From positions 3,495,787 through 3,559,786 of the forward strand of contig OX465116.1 of NCBI GenBank assembly GCA_949987565.1: a DNA stretch of 64,000 bases. Reading direction: 5' to 3'. A program made the translations under genes and the position numbers. The first letter of the stretch is position 1. Every line of letters begins with the position of its first letter. Below the pieces are notes generated by a model. The model had not been told where the DNA came from and did not search any database. It saw nothing but the letters and a program-made list of their open reading frames with translations. This document shows positions 9,944-37,000 of this stretch, piece by piece. This DNA comes from Luidia sarsii (taxonomy: Eukaryota; Echinodermata; Asteroidea; Paxillosida; Luidiidae).

Positions 9944-12437
9944 GTCTGCATCGAATTTTTGTTTCAAATTTTGATATAAGATAGCAAATTTATGCACAAG
10001 CTTCCATCTACTGGCACTGCATGATCTACGAAGATGACGTGGGAGCGGCCATGTTGGGTCACGCTTTCCTTTATCGACATTAAAAAAAATAATGACGCGT
10101 CATCCCTCGAGTCCCGGCCTAGCCTGCAGAGCTCTGGAGCTAGCTAGCGAAAGGGTCACCCCAGACTTTTTTTAAGATGTCGACTTGCCTGTGTCTAACC
10201 ATGGAGGTCTAACCATGGAGGGCTCCATGGTATAACCAACGAGCAAGGAAAAAAACATGTACAGTAAAAAGAATTTCCTGATGGCCGGTAAAAGAAGCGG
10301 AAACCTCGTTTGTCTTACATATAGAATAATTGAATTTAAAACGAAAACAAAAAATGACTGGAAGCTGTTTTAAACAAGATTTGACAATTTTTTAAGATAA
10401 CTTTGACCGGACCTGGGCTTGAACCCAAGACCCCTGATTTTGCCCCCTGTTTGCATCTTAATGAGAGCAGGTGGGGGCATTTAGATGCAAACATCCAATA
10501 GTTGTAAACCTGGCTACAGCAGCTGCTTGGGGATCACACTAAGTGGATGCAGCTTTTCCAATTCCAATCAAACAAATAATGTTAATGGTACAATGCTTAT
10601 GACTGGCGTCCCCACCCCAACAAAGACTATTTCTAGTACATGTAGATGATTATTTTGGAAGGCCACCATCTTAACATCCTTAGCTCACACAGTACAAAAG
10701 CACAACCAAAGATATCTGCTTTAAGTCCCAGTAGCACTCAAATCATTCATTGCCATTTTTCAATTGGTTTGAATCACCATTTGATATCAGGAAGAGTACT
10801 GCCATGAGCAAAGTGCTGGTCCATACAGTACTCAGTAGTGATTTCCAGTTCTGAGTTAATAACTGATTATCTAGGATTGGTGGGAAAGAGGCTGATTAAT
10901 GAAGAAACAAGGACAACAATATGTACACATTTCTCATAGAAGTACCATAGATCAATATTCTTTATTACATGTACAGATAAGCTGATAAAGGTGCGTAGCT
11001 TTAACACCATAAATCCACATGCAACAAACAACACTGAAACAAAGGCATTGATAAACACTCCAAAGGGCTGTCTGGTCATGTCTGAATTCAATGGCTAAGA
11101 CTCCTCATTACACACGGGTCTACGGAGGCTACTGGCTAGCGGCTGCCATAGACACGCGTTCATTCCATGAATTCAGACATGGTCTATGTCTACTGGTTAA
11201 ATCAAGCAATGGTGATCGGTAACTGGTATACAAGTTAAGGTGGTTGATTTTTTCCAGAGGGCAGGTAAACAGAGGTAAGGACTAACAACACATAATAGTC
11301 ATTTCAAAATGCATCTTTGAGAAAAAAACCCAAACAAATACAAAAGTTCACCACCTATTAGCAGAGAGATCATGCAAAAAACAATTAACCCTTTCAGGAT
11401 TTTAGTACAGTTTGAGGGTACAAGCTAATCCTCCTCAAAAAAGTATCAACAAGTCTGAGTAAAAAAATGGTAATTCTGTTTTTCTTTATTCGTTTTATAT
11501 ATCCACTACAAGATACACGTGCGTGCTTATGCATTTTAGTAAAACACTGTTATAGTTGATTTTACATTTTTTTTTACTTCGAGTGCTAACTGAATTAAAA
11601 AAAATTAATTTAAACTAAATGACGGAATTGAGAAACAAATCAAACTAGAATGCAACAGGTGATCATGCTTCATCTTTTTTTAGGATTCACAAATGGAAGA
11701 TGAATCGCCATCACTCTATGCGTGGTCTTACTGATACTACACTCTTTATCCAGGAGGGCTCCCCTGTCAGCCCGACATGTTGTCATGGTGACAAAGTCAA
11801 AGACACCAATACTTCCACATGAATAAATGGCCAATGGTTGCAATGGCCCATGGATGCATGTTCAATGCGGGGCAGTCCTAAATAACGAGGACTGGAGAAA
11901 AAAACGAAGTGCGAACAAAATAGGGTGTCAAATTTTAATGCCCATCTGCATCAACTATGTGAAAAAGAATTAACAGGTTCCTTTAGTGACACAGGAAAGT
12001 GAGAGTAGGAAAGATGTTTATAACTTTAGGTACCTAAATCAAAACGCGTGATTTGCGACTTATTCTACATCAACAGATACTTTATTTTGGTTTGGGCTAT
12101 GTTTTGTCCATCCTTTTTAGGGAGGATGGGACAGAGGGTTGACCGAAAAAAACAGGAAGAATCTTGTATTTTTTATGTTAAGTTTCACCAATCATTTCGA
12201 AGTTTCAGCTCTGAAAGCCTTAATAGTTGCTATCAAAGGAAAGCAATACCTAGGCTATACAGTGAAGAGTTGCAAAAAAAATCCCTTGTTGAAAAGCCCA
12301 TTGGTTCCTGTAACTTATGTGGAAACATTTTTGGTTTGGATTTGATATGGGTTTGGTGAGAGGGGGTCCCAGAGCACTCTTCAATAGTGCATGGAGGCGA
12401 AAGGACGAGTCAATCGCTGCTTGGCTGGCTGAAGGCA
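9944..12437. other. Interval between BLZF1 and the small RRM gene
   Basis: It holds the BLZF1 promoter side (no TATA box seen near 9944-10140). A minus-strand tRNA-like B-box is at 10403-10440 (GCTTGAACCCAAGA), followed by about 230 bp that looks SINE-like. A/T-rich sequence continues to 12,437 and should include the 3' UTR of the small RRM gene. TTTATT near 11486 and 10959 gives AATAAA on the minus strand. No other coding exon is supported. Confidence 0.45.
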
Positions 12438-14633
12438 TTAACGCCATTGTCCACCACCCCCACGACGGTCCTCTCTTGGTCTGGCAATGTTCACCTTGAT
12501 GAATCGACCGTCAAGCTCCTGGCAATAACAAAACAATCATTGATGGTTACAAATGAGACGAGTGGCCGGACTTATATTTGAGTTACAAAAAATCAAGCCC
12601 AACTCTCAGTACGAGTCAAATCCACATGGTGGAGGTAGCAAGTTCAGAGAAGATTGCAGTGAAACCAATGTACTGCAATATACCAATCATCTCTTTTTTA
12701 AAGTTTGTGATTCAGAGAAAACACGAAGGGTAGGGTTGTGCCAGTTTTCAAATTAAGATAGTCGGTGTACCCTGGGGAAAAAAACACGCAGTTTCAGTAT
12801 ACCATGAAATGGAGCGATGGCAAAATTACTACCTTTGCCACACCCACAACTGAAAGGGGGATCAGACCATCAGATAGAAATGACTTTTGGTATACCCGAA
12901 AACCAGCGCAACCCTATGGCAAAAGGCACAACAGGATGCACTGTCTCAAGACTGTCTCCTGAACACAGACTCAAACTGTTGATTCCCCTGGGTTCTTTTT
13001 TCAGAACTGCCCAAAACTAAAATAAAACCAGAGAGATTATCAGTGCATGCGTCATCACAAACTTGTTTTCAATACAATTGATTCTCTTTTGGGCTGGTGC
13101 GGATTCCAAGGAGTTTTGATGGATTAAGTTGGGCTTTATTGGATGCTATTTAGGCTTCTGTTGAGTTTTGACGGATCTTATTGGATTTTGTGAAAGATCA
13201 TGAGTTCTCTCAGTTTGAGTTGATTTTCTTGGATTTTCACTGAGTTCTGTTTGGCTCTGTGAAACTGTGTTGGGTTGGTCTGGACTCTTGATTGTCAGAT
13301 TATCTGGGCTCATGTGGGGTTCTTTAGGGTTCTGTCTGGCTCTTGTGGATTGAGAAGACAGCCAAGCAGAACCAATTTGTGCCAGATTCTCTGTAACAGT
13401 CCGTTCACCTTTCATGCAAGACCCACCTTTTCATTCATCTGCTGCACAGCACACTGGGCTTCCCGCACCGAGTCAAAAGTGATGAAGGCAAAGCCACGGC
13501 TACGTCCTGTCTCCCTGTCCAGCATGACATGACCTACATGAGAAAGAATCAACAAACTAAGCTTGGAAAATTCGGTTTGGAAAGAATCGACTCCAAAGTT
13601 TGAATCGGAGACTCAATTCAACGAAGCTTCAAACGAAGGCACTGTGCGCAGTCACTTCCCATTCGGGCACGATGTTGTACCAGTCTCCTTTCCTTAACAC
13701 AGACTGATTAGAACGATAACTTAATTTTCACTGTGAATTTATTGAATTTACATGTACTAATTGGTTGTTTTATTTTGTCTGGTCACCTTGACGACCTCAA
13801 TTGCAAACATTTAACAGCTGGTTTTGAGACTAGTCGGCAGGCAGTCGCGTGTTGTGAAAGAACATGTACTGTACGTGTGTTAATCAGAGACTGCGTGCAT
13901 GCCATATATTCTATCCAGAAGCAGAAAAAAAAACTCTTTAGGGGATTGGCTGATAATGTGCACCTTAAAATTGTGCCACAAGAACTAACAAGTATTGTTG
14001 AAGGGTATGGAAAAGGCAATTTTAGCTGGACCTTCAGAGAAGGTACATCGATGCTTCTCTTGTGTTTCTGCAGTAAATTGACTATTTAATTGAAAATTCT
14101 TGTCGGCCCTGCATCGAAGCGTCCGTTTTCCGTAATTTGAAAACTTGAAAACCTTTCTTCTTTGGACAACCAATCCATCAATTATGCATGAGTCACTACA
14201 ATACATGTGACCAAAGATAGATATGCACAAATTCAATGTGACTTCTGTTAATCAAAATGGAGTAGATTCAGAGATGAATCGAGATTCCTTAATGGAATTG
14301 GAATAGACTCTAAAAATCCCTGATTCACCCAAACTGTATCACAATTCGACAAATCTAATAATGCCACAGTGGATTTTCTCTTTTTTTTTCCTCAAAATTT
14401 TAAGCATGGTCTAGGTTTTGGGTTGAAGTTCAACGAATATGACATCAAGCCATGGTCTTGGGCTCGTTATAGGCAGCAGCATAAGTCAAAGGTTACTTTG
14501 AGGTGCATATACCACCACCTGACTTACAGTCCGTGATGTTCCCATATGGTTCAAAGGCATGACGGAGAGACGCCTCATCCGTAGCCCAGGCCATGTTGCC
14601 AACGTAAACCTTGCTTTCCTGTACAGATGCCAT
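12438..14633 (-). CDS. Small single-RRM RNA-binding protein (CIRBP/RBM3/RBMX-type RRM)
   Basis: The CDS is complement of 14633-14528, 13533-13427 and 12518-12438, giving 97 residues. The frame is continuous across both introns: phase 1 after codon 35, phase 0 after codon 71. RNP2 is VYVGNM (residues 9-14) and RNP1 is RGFAFITF (48-55). The RRM ends ELDGRFIKVNIARPRE and is followed by a minimal tail (DRRGGGGQWR) and a stop. Family members usually carry a longer Gly/Arg-rich C-terminus, so this is either a minimal member or one splice form. The ATG abuts an acceptor (GACCAG then ATG), which implies an untranslated upstream exon; a candidate donor AAAAAGTAAGT lies near 15133. The neighbouring plus-strand RBMX-like gene has identical intron positions in its RRM. 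The likely role is nuclear RNA binding or stress-linked splicing and translation control, inferred from the family. Confidence 0.85.
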
Positions 14634-15310
14634 CTGGTCACAAAACAAATGATGAAATGATTGAATGCAAAGATTCAAAAAAAAAAGTGGGTTTCTCTGA
14701 ATCAGTTTCAGAAAAATTCCTTCAACTTGTTCAAGTTGAATTTAGAAATTCCAGAGCCTAACAATTAACATTACACTTTGTTCAGCACTTTAAAGTAACT
14801 ACATACATGCAGTGGTCGTAAGGTCTCATTAAATAAGTGAAAAAACTGGAGGGAAAAAATTGGCAAAAAACACGTGAGCCCGACCACGCTGTCTCTGGCG
14901 CCCTCTGGTGGCAGTGCACGCTGAGAATAGCGCGTTCTCTATTCATCTGCCCTGTACAATTATTTGTACAAAGATAGGCATGAGTCGCAAAAATTCTATA
15001 CACTCTAAAAGCTTCCAGGCGCTATTTTAGCCTCAGTAATTCGAACATAAATGATCTATATGCCACAAGGAATCCACAGTAGATTTTCTCACACATGTAA
15101 TGGCCAATGAAGACTAGAAATGTAAAACTTACTTTTTGATGTCAGAGCCGACCGCTTTGTAACGTCGTTCGGTTGAGAGTTTTCAATGCACGAGGCCGAA
15201 ACTTGGCTGGTGCCCGCAAATATAAGGCGTGAAAGTAGACTACCCGTACGTGCACATTGGACCCGCCGAGTACCAGCTAACGTAGTCTTAATATCAGACT
15301 GTTCTTGACA

Positions 15311-15384
15311 TCACGTTCAACTCAGGATGTCTAAATCATATTCTGATTTCATGATTTGAGTTGAGCTGTGACGTCAAGAATTAC
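15311..15384. repeat. Imperfect inverted repeat near the small RRM gene's 5' end
   Basis: TTCTTGACATCACGTTCAAC and GTTGAGCTGTGACGTCAAGA pair as the arms of a roughly 24-bp stem with two mismatches and a loop of about 30 bases. TGACGTCA in the right arm also resembles a CRE/ATF site. It could be a small MITE or a regulatory palindrome. Confidence 0.5.
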
Positions 15385-16287
15385 CCCTTCCACCTAAACT
15401 AATTTTGCTACTACATTTTAGTTTGTATATACATTATATCACACACAAATTATTATCGTGTACAGTTTTAATATTACAAAGGTGTCAATTTTGAGCCATT
15501 GAGGCGAAGTTTCACTGAAATAGTACTAATAATCTTATTCAAATTGTTGAAATGCAATAATTGTGCTTAAATTATAATATATTTATCTTGGTATTCAGTG
15601 ACTGATTTCCATGGTTTCTGTCTTGGTTTTGTTTTTGAACGCTGTTCTTTTCAAATTAGCTACCCTATTAAACCTGATGTAAAAAAACAGTCTTGGGACA
15701 AGTCTAAAGGGTAGCTTTGTCCTCTGCGCGTGCGTACGCGTCAATATGCAAAGTATGTGGTAAGCTCATGCGTTTTCTGTGAAAGCGCCTTCTCTCTTCA
15801 AAGTAGGTAAGTGCATCTAAAAAATGATAAAAATGCATGCTTTGGAGGATTTTTAATGTGCTGTTTTTTACCGCCACGTTATTTATTTAATGTTCATGGA
15901 AACTTATGCGAAGTGAACTATTAACTAAAACACCTTTTTAACTTGTTTAACTAAAAAAAAACACCTATCACCTGAAAACTGGCCATTGCCCATTGGAAGG
16001 AAAACACAAAGCAAATCCATGAATGCATGATGCACTGACCATGGAGGTAGAGGAGGACTCAGTGACTGCACGTGCGCTTACACGAACCCGTTGAAATACA
16101 TGCATGCAGTTTAGATTAGCACACACCATTTGAGATGAATTACTTGAAGTTGAACACCAACCGTTTAAAAATAAAATGGCCAAGATTTTAGTTAATCATA
16201 GTACCCTCACGTATAGTTTCCATAGTAAAACAAGACTCAAACAGTAAAAATAAAAGGGCAGAAAAAAACCCCGTAAATTCACAATTA

Positions 16288-16458
16288 AAAAATCTAAAAT
16301 TTAGTGGGCCTGACGTTTCGATCCTAGCAGTAGCAGGACCTTTCTCTGCCTTTGAGAAAGGTCCTGCTAGGATCGAAACGTCAGGCCCACTAAATTTTAG
16401 ATTTACTTTTTGGTAATTTTAGTCAGTAAGCAGTTTGCAACATTTTTGTATATCAATT
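16288..16458. repeat. Hairpin repeat family, inverted dimer 2
   Basis: The left arm (from AAATCTAAAATTTAGTGGGC) and right arm (to GCAACATTTTTGTATATCA) meet at TTTCTCTGCCTTTGAGAAAG. The right copy is full length; the left copy has a duplicated CAGTAG in its loop. This is the same head-to-head arrangement as the dimer at 3838-4015, but with a different junction. Confidence 0.85.
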
Positions 16459-16615
16459 AAAAAATCATTAGAAAAAAATCGAAATAATCAAATAATTAAT
16501 AATAATAGTGAAATACTGGAATAGGGCTGCTGTCAATATATGTTATTTTAATATTTATATTAATTTAATAATAATGCTAAGTTAAAATAGTAATGACTTA
16601 AAAAGTTAAATTAGT

Positions 16616-16705
16616 GACATACACAATTGTTGCAAACTGCTTACTAACTAAAATTACCATAATGCAAATCTCAAAATGAAGTGGGCCTGATCATGTTTCG
16701 ATAAT
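16616..16705 (-). repeat. Hairpin repeat family, tail with decayed core
   Basis: It has TTGCAAACTGCTTACTAACT, then AAATTACCATAATGCAAATC and GTGGGCCTGATCATGTTTCG. The core hairpin after TTTCG is lost. Confidence 0.65.
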
Positions 16706-16775
16706 AATACTACTAAAATACTATGTACATGTACTACTAGTACTACTACAGTACTAGTACTAGCAGTAGCACAGT

Positions 16776-17604
16776 ACAGGGGAGCAGGTACACTTGTACG
16801 CACGCCAACTCGTACGCTTGCCAACTTGTACACAAATTTTTCAACTCGTACGCATGCCAACTTGTACACAAATTAGTCAACTCGTACGCTTGCCAACTCG
16901 TACGCGGCTTGGTCAACTCGTTTGCAGTTTTGTCGACGTTACATATAAGTTTTAATTATTTTCATATCATTTTTGCAGCAAAGTTTAATGTTGGAATCTA
17001 TTTACAGGGTTTGAAAATCACGATGGCTATATCCCATGGCCGTCTTTTTCCCTTTCACTGGCTGGCCAAAAAGCCGGGCTGAGCACGGCCCCGCTCTGCA
17101 TTTTTCTTTGCACTCAGTAGCTCTTCCAAGAACAAGGACTGTTCATTTTATAGACTGAGCTTTTTCAAGTCAAGCAAATGGTATATGGATTTTTGTTTCC
17201 TTGCCGCTTTTTTTCTGCCCCCCCCCCCCCCCCCCGAGTGAATAAATAAATACTGAGAAAAAAATAATAAAGACACGAGAACACACAGCCGTTTACTCAA
17301 ATCAGCGAACACAATTATTTCTTATTCAAGGTATCAAAGGAAAAAGGAAAGCAGGCACACTAGAATTTAGAAAGGCTTCTGGCAAAGACATGCAACTTAC
17401 AAGTACCAAAATGCCAAGCAGCTGCAAGTTTTTTTAGATGCAAAATTAAAAAGCAGAACTCTTCACAAAAATTGTGTGGCCTTGACGTGTTTTTTTTCCT
17501 ACAGATCTTTAAAAAAATGTCAGTATAAAAAGAAATAAAATATGAGTGCGTACGAGTTGGTGCGTACGAGTTGGCACGCGTACGAGTTGACCTGTATCCC
17601 TGTA
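16776..17604. mobile_element. TIR element with GTACGAGTTGGC-repeat ends
   Basis: The left end CAGGGGAGCAGGTAC is followed by four GCCAACTCGTACGC-type words. The right end has three GTACGAGTTGGC-type words then ACCTGTATCCCTG. The ends are inverted relative to each other and are flanked by TA on both sides (AGTA / TAGTAG). The interior is A/T-rich with a poly-C run near 17217-17236 and no transposase. Superfamily uncertain. Confidence 0.5.
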
Positions 17605-17607
17605 GTA

Positions 17608-17655
17608 GCCAGCAGGACCTTTCTCAAAAGCAGAGAAAGGTCCTGCTACTTGCTA
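17608..17655. repeat. Hairpin repeat family, minimal inverted pair
   Basis: AGCAGGACCTTTCTC, then AAAAGCAG, then GAGAAAGGTCCTGCT: two cores facing each other with no tails. Confidence 0.65.
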
Positions 17656-17989
17656 GTAGGATGATTATTATTACTACTAGTACTAGACCACATAATGACA
17701 TATTTATGAATTCCCATACTAGACCACATATTTATTATGTAGAACTAGAAAAAAGACATTGTGACGATTGTCTGGCACAACCACTTACCCCAAAAAATAT
17801 AGAATATTTTGTTTGGCAAGTGAAGTCATTGTGCCAGACTGTGTCAATGTTCTGATTATTAATACAGGTTGTCTATTGTATTGTGGATTTGGAGTTTTGT
17901 TTCACCCTTTTACAGCGTAGGTATTAAACTAAAAAAAATCAGATTTTACAAGTATGCCAACTCATTCACACGAGGCTGGTTAAGTCATA

Positions 17990-18065
17990 AACACGGGGGT
18001 CAGACAAGTTGGTTATGTACAAGTTGGCATGCATACATACAACATGTATGGTTAATGTACATGTT
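17990..18065. repeat. Array of TACAAGTTGGCATGCATAC words, left part
   Basis: The degenerate word (A)CAAGTTGG(T/C) with GCATGCATAC recurs here and resumes at 19501-19745. The array is split by the element at 18066-19500. It resembles the GTACGAGTTGGC words at 16790-16920 and 17545-17600. Confidence 0.6.
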
Positions 18066-19500
18066 CAGGGCAGGAACTCCGGGTTAAAAAGGGCACGGCA
18101 ATTTTTGCCTTGAAATTTCAGCAAATTAAGGGCATCACGGCAATTTCTGCATTTTTTGAAGGGCATCAAGGCAATCGCAAAAAAAAATCCAGGGCATCAA
18201 GGCAATTTAACGACTTTTTATTAGTACCGATGCAAACACGCTGTAAGCACCTTAACAAACTTTGAAAATGGGCGCTGAAGGCACCGAATCGTTGTTTTAG
18301 GTCTCCTACTAATATATCATCGTTTCTGTGGGACCACAATGCCTAAAAAAGATTATTTTCCAACATAAAAATGACGTCTAAAATAGGTTTCAGTCAGCCA
18401 CCAACACGCATTATCACGGAACATGAACTATACCATTCAGGTATGGCTGGGGTGCTACTGCTGTAATCAGCCTGACGACAAAAATATCTGAAAATAGATC
18501 CTCACAAAAAAATCAAAATAAAAAGGATTCTGAATAGCCTACATGTTTTGTAAAGATGGATTTTTAAGCAGCTAGGTCCAACCTAAACGAGAATATTATC
18601 GGAGCTTATTATTGTATAAAGTCGCACCCCTCTCATTCCCAATAGAATAGTCCATGCTGTTGAGATATCGTGATGTGGGCTCGCTGTGCCAAAACCTTCT
18701 CATCAGTTCTCGTCCAAAAAATTGAGAATAACTTGAAAAACAATCACGTTCGTAGGCCTACCTGAAAAAAAGGAATAAAGTTTGCGACATTTTTGTGCTG
18801 TATCGTGAAGTAGTAGCTCATTTTGCTGTCTAGCTTTCTCCTTTCGGGGCATGGTTACGACTTTGAAAAGGCACCTGCGAACACGCAAACCTTTGACAGC
18901 TCTATGATTCTACTTTCGCACGCAACCCGACCACGTGCTGCTTGCTGCGCAATCTATCTATCGTGCAACGCAAATCACTCCCGACTACCGTTGGTACACG
19001 TTGTTTGGTACAGCCAGCGATGTCCAAGATTCACTGGTACCCACAGACTAAAAGTTCGTTGACATGAAACTGTCCCGATCGAACGCACTGTCCATGTACA
19101 GTGTATGTGACATGTACACGTACATGTACATGTACATGTACATTGATCGTGTATGTGTACATGTACGAGTACATGTACATGTACACCCATACACATTCCA
19201 TACAGTTGTGCGCAGAATGCGCAATGTTTATCTGACAGTGCGCACGGTACAGTGAAGCTTCTGTGTGTGCTGCACACACACTGCACAGCAGTCGGAATTC
19301 TATTTCATGCGCGCTGTGCTTACTGCCGTGCAGCGTCCGGCAGTCCGATCTGCCCAACTATCCATCGGCAAAAGAGGGCACGGCGGCAATGTGCTAAAAG
19401 GGCACGACAATTTGTTGCCGTGAAAATCCTCCAAATTTAAGGGCACCGCGGCAATTGGTGAGGGCACGACGGCAATTGCCGTCGTGAATTTCCTGCCCTG
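18066..19500. mobile_element. 1.43-kb TIR element (CAGGGCAGGAA ends) with 6-bp target duplication
   Basis: The left end CAGGGCAGGAACTCC and right end GAATTTCCTGCCCTG are inverted. CATGTT flanks both sides (18060-18065 and 19501-19506). The sub-termini carry repeated AAGGGCA(T/C)CACGGCAATT words in inverted orientation. The interior includes a GTACAT palindromic run near 19086-19195. A reverse-complement fragment of the same family lies at about 31290-31655. CAGGG termini are common in hAT, but the visible duplication is 6 bp rather than 8, so the superfamily is open. No transposase frame is seen. Confidence 0.7.
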
Positions 19501-19745
19501 CATGTTGGCATACGTACAAGAAAAACATGAACAGGTTGGTTATGTACAAGTTGGCATGCATACATCATGTACAAGTTGGTTTTGTACAAGTTGGCATGCA
19601 CACAAGTTGGTACTCTCGTACAAATTGGCAATTTAGAAGTTAGAATACAATACAAGAAAACAAGTTGGTTACGGTATACAAGTTGGCATGCATACCGGTA
19701 GTTGCATACAACAAGTTGGTTATACTGTAAGTTGACATGCATACT
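19501..19745. repeat. Array of TACAAGTTGGCATGCATAC words, right part
   Basis: This continues the array at 17990-18065, with about ten degenerate ACAAGTTGG words at 14-25-bp spacing. It ends about 85 bp before the coding exon of the RBMX-like gene. Confidence 0.6.
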
Positions 19746-19828
19746 GTACTTGTGGTCATGGAAAACTGCTTGCAGTTGTACTCATGCACTTTGTATCTTT
19801 TTTCATCAGCAAATTATTCAATTCCAAG

Positions 19829-34099
<14,271 letters not shown>

Positions 34100-37000
34100 G
34101 CACAAAAACACCAGATCCTTATCTGGCAACCTGAGCCTACGATTTTCCCCTCCAAAAAGTAGAAAATCGCTCGAAAATTGATGTTAATCACAGTCTGAGA
34201 AAAAACGTTTATATCTCATCTTTTACTTTATCTGATATAATGGCAAACTTTTAGTAGTTTTCAGCAAGATTGGCCCAGTGTTGAAAGTGGCAGTGTGTTT
34301 TAAATGGTAGTAAGATTTTTTTTTTTTATGTGCTGGTTTTAGTAATGTCACATTTTGTATTAAAAAGGTCAAGAAAAATGCAGACCACAAGTCTGACCTA
34401 ACTCATTCCAAAATTCTGCAAATTGGCCATTTTAGTTTGATACTGAATGCATCCTTAAGAAAATATCACAGCTCTGTGCCACCTTCAAACATTGTGTTCA
34501 ACCGTCAGCAAAAAGAAAATTCCAAAGATGGGATTTGAAAACCAAAATACATATGAAATCAAATTAACCATGCCAACATTTCCAATAGCTTCAAGATTCT
34601 TGTTTCCAACTGTTAAAGTTATTACCAAGTACCAAATACTTACAGGAACTGTGTACTAAACATATGGACAAAATCACTCATACCTGCACTCACACTTTCC
34701 AAAAGAACAGAAAAAGACTTGAGTACAGTATCATGATTTTATTTCAAAAACCAGAAAATAGTGTTTTTTAAATCATTAAATGTTAAGCTAATCATTTGTT
34801 TAAGTGTATGAAAATGTTGCTTTTTAAAATATGGACCGGAAAATGATATTTCCATTGGCAAGAGAAATCGCTTGATAGTTGTTGCTCATGGTAATTTTAG
34901 GGATTCCTGCCTCTGCTTGTGCAAGAAAAAGTTGATTTTCATTTTTTTTAATTTCCAGTGAAGTTTCATTAAATTTGATGTACAGTATTTCTTCATGCTG
35001 CCACATTGCATTGTCATTGGAATAGAAATTAAAAGAAAATTGAATGGCACGCAATTGAGATGTCTGTACATGTAGCAAGTGTAGCAAGAGATAGGAGCAT
35101 TGGAAGACGTGTCAGCCGCCTTCCTTGGAAAATGTTGAGTAAAATGAGCTCCCGCAGCAGATGCCAGAAACCTAACACGCATCGATTTCAATCCTTTACG
35201 ATATTTGCTGTAAGAACATGCCCATTTCAGTTTAAGATGGTAGCCGTATCTGTAATACCAAACGCTGGTTCAAATGTATAAACATAAGTGTCGAAATGAA
35301 CGGCAAATACTGCAAGAAATATATCCCTAATGGTAGAAATAACACTAAATAAAAAGTAAATAAAGTAGTGTTTTTCAATTGCATTTTTCTTAATAGTGTA
35401 ACGGTTAAAACATACACATGTACCACTAAAAGTACTAACTTTAACACAAAAGGTCCTTCTAGACCCTCAAGGTTGTGAGCTATGCTGGAAATATCAATTA
35501 TTATGCGAGAACAGCCACATTCTATGAGGAACATTGGTTCACTTCCACTGCAAGTGGTGCATCTCAATTACAATCTCTTTGGGTTGGAATTGGAAGAAAC
35601 GTCAGTTAGAAAAGTACAACCTCAGAATGCGCTCCTCTGCTGTTGGAAAATACACACAGACTCCTACAGAAATGCAAATATATAAATCCCAGTTTTCTTT
35701 ACTGACAGTGCATTCTGTAAATCATCGATCTTGGATCATTTGTACATGTATTGAGTGTCTGGGTTTGTACAGGGTGCTGCTAGGCTCATGTCTTTGTCAT
35801 TCAACATTAAGGCGCAGCTGTGATCAGAACCTGTCATAAAATTTTACTACTGTACATTATACATGTACTGGTAAATTAATTTGCGAACTACCAACATTAA
35901 GCCGGTCTACGTGCAAAAGTTCAGTTCATATTTAAACTAAAGATATATTAATTGTGCATGTCTTCAGGAAACACATTGCTAGGAGCCACACTTTCCAGGT
36001 TAGAGAATCGTGAAAGATATGGGATATGTTTATATAGAGTATTACATCTCCATCTTTGCCACGTTATACCTGAAAATGCCTGCAGAATGCACGGGCTCAT
36101 CGCATCCGAAGCTCAACAGCGTGGATTTTCGTCAAAAATCTTTGTCGCTTTTTGTGATTACATGTGTTCAGTGGGTTTCTCAAATGATTTGTTATCGCCT
36201 CCCTCCAATTTATGTTACAGTTTATCGGTCAAAGCAAAACGGCTAAAACTACGGGAAAAAAAATCAATGTACATGGGTTATGTAGCCTCTTTAAAACAGA
36301 CGACAATTTCTCGGGAAAAAACTGAAATGTCGATACAGAAATGTAAAATGAGGGCTGTGTAAAATACATGTAGATGGCAAAACAATTTTCTCACAGTGAT
36401 GTGAAATTATTTACGCAAGGAAAAGGGTATACAGTATATAGCATTTCTTTGAGTAAGATCGGTCTATCACACGGAGAAGCAAGTTCCCAAAGCAAATTCC
36501 CGCGAGAGAATGACTGTCGTCCCTGCTTGGTAACTTATACCGGTAAGTATCAGGTACTGTGGAAACACTACCGAACTTTCCCCCTTTCTATAAACTACCC
36601 ATGAAACCAAAGGAAATTTAAATTGCCAAATCCTACGAATGTAACATGTCCAGAAATCTCTCTGGAGAAATGTAACTAATTCCACTTCTTATTAAAGGCG
36701 AAAATGTTGCAATAACCAAAGCAATGTGTCACACACAACTGCATGGAAAACAATGTTTCGACATCAAATGCAGAGTGCCCTGCTAACGATCGTTGCTCTA
36801 GGCGATCATTGGAAATCAGCTGAGAATTTTGGACTCGAAAACATTGTTGGCTAAACGCATTGTGAAAAATATAATATTTATTTGTTCATTAACCCCAAAA
36901 CTGCCTGAAACGTGAAATGACACGACCGTATTTGTCGTTTCGTTAATTTAACTGGTGTGATTTAAACATGGCTGTTGTTGAGCGTGGAATATACATCAAA

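Larger units (their letters stand above)
14634..19828. promoter_or_regulatory. Divergent interval between two RRM genes
   Basis: About 5.2 kb separates the start codons of two head-to-head RRM genes. It contains the putative 5' UTR exon of the minus gene (near 15134-15240), an imperfect hairpin at 15311-15384, an inverted dimer of the hairpin repeat, a TIR element with GTACGAGTTGGC ends, an array of ACAAGTTGGCATGC words, and an inserted 1.4-kb element. The plus gene's ATG lies 19 bases after an acceptor (TTTTTCATCAG), so its first exon must also lie in or near this interval. No TATA box is convincing. Confidence 0.45.

Noticed and set aside
17217..17236. Poly-C run as an i-motif or G-quadruplex regulator
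   Set aside because: It lies inside a transposon-like element with no link to a gene; a simple homopolymer is enough.
19086..19195. GTACAT palindromic run as a promoter element
   Set aside because: It lies within the interior of the inserted 18066-19500 element. Simple alternating repeats of this kind also occur near 42195-42240.
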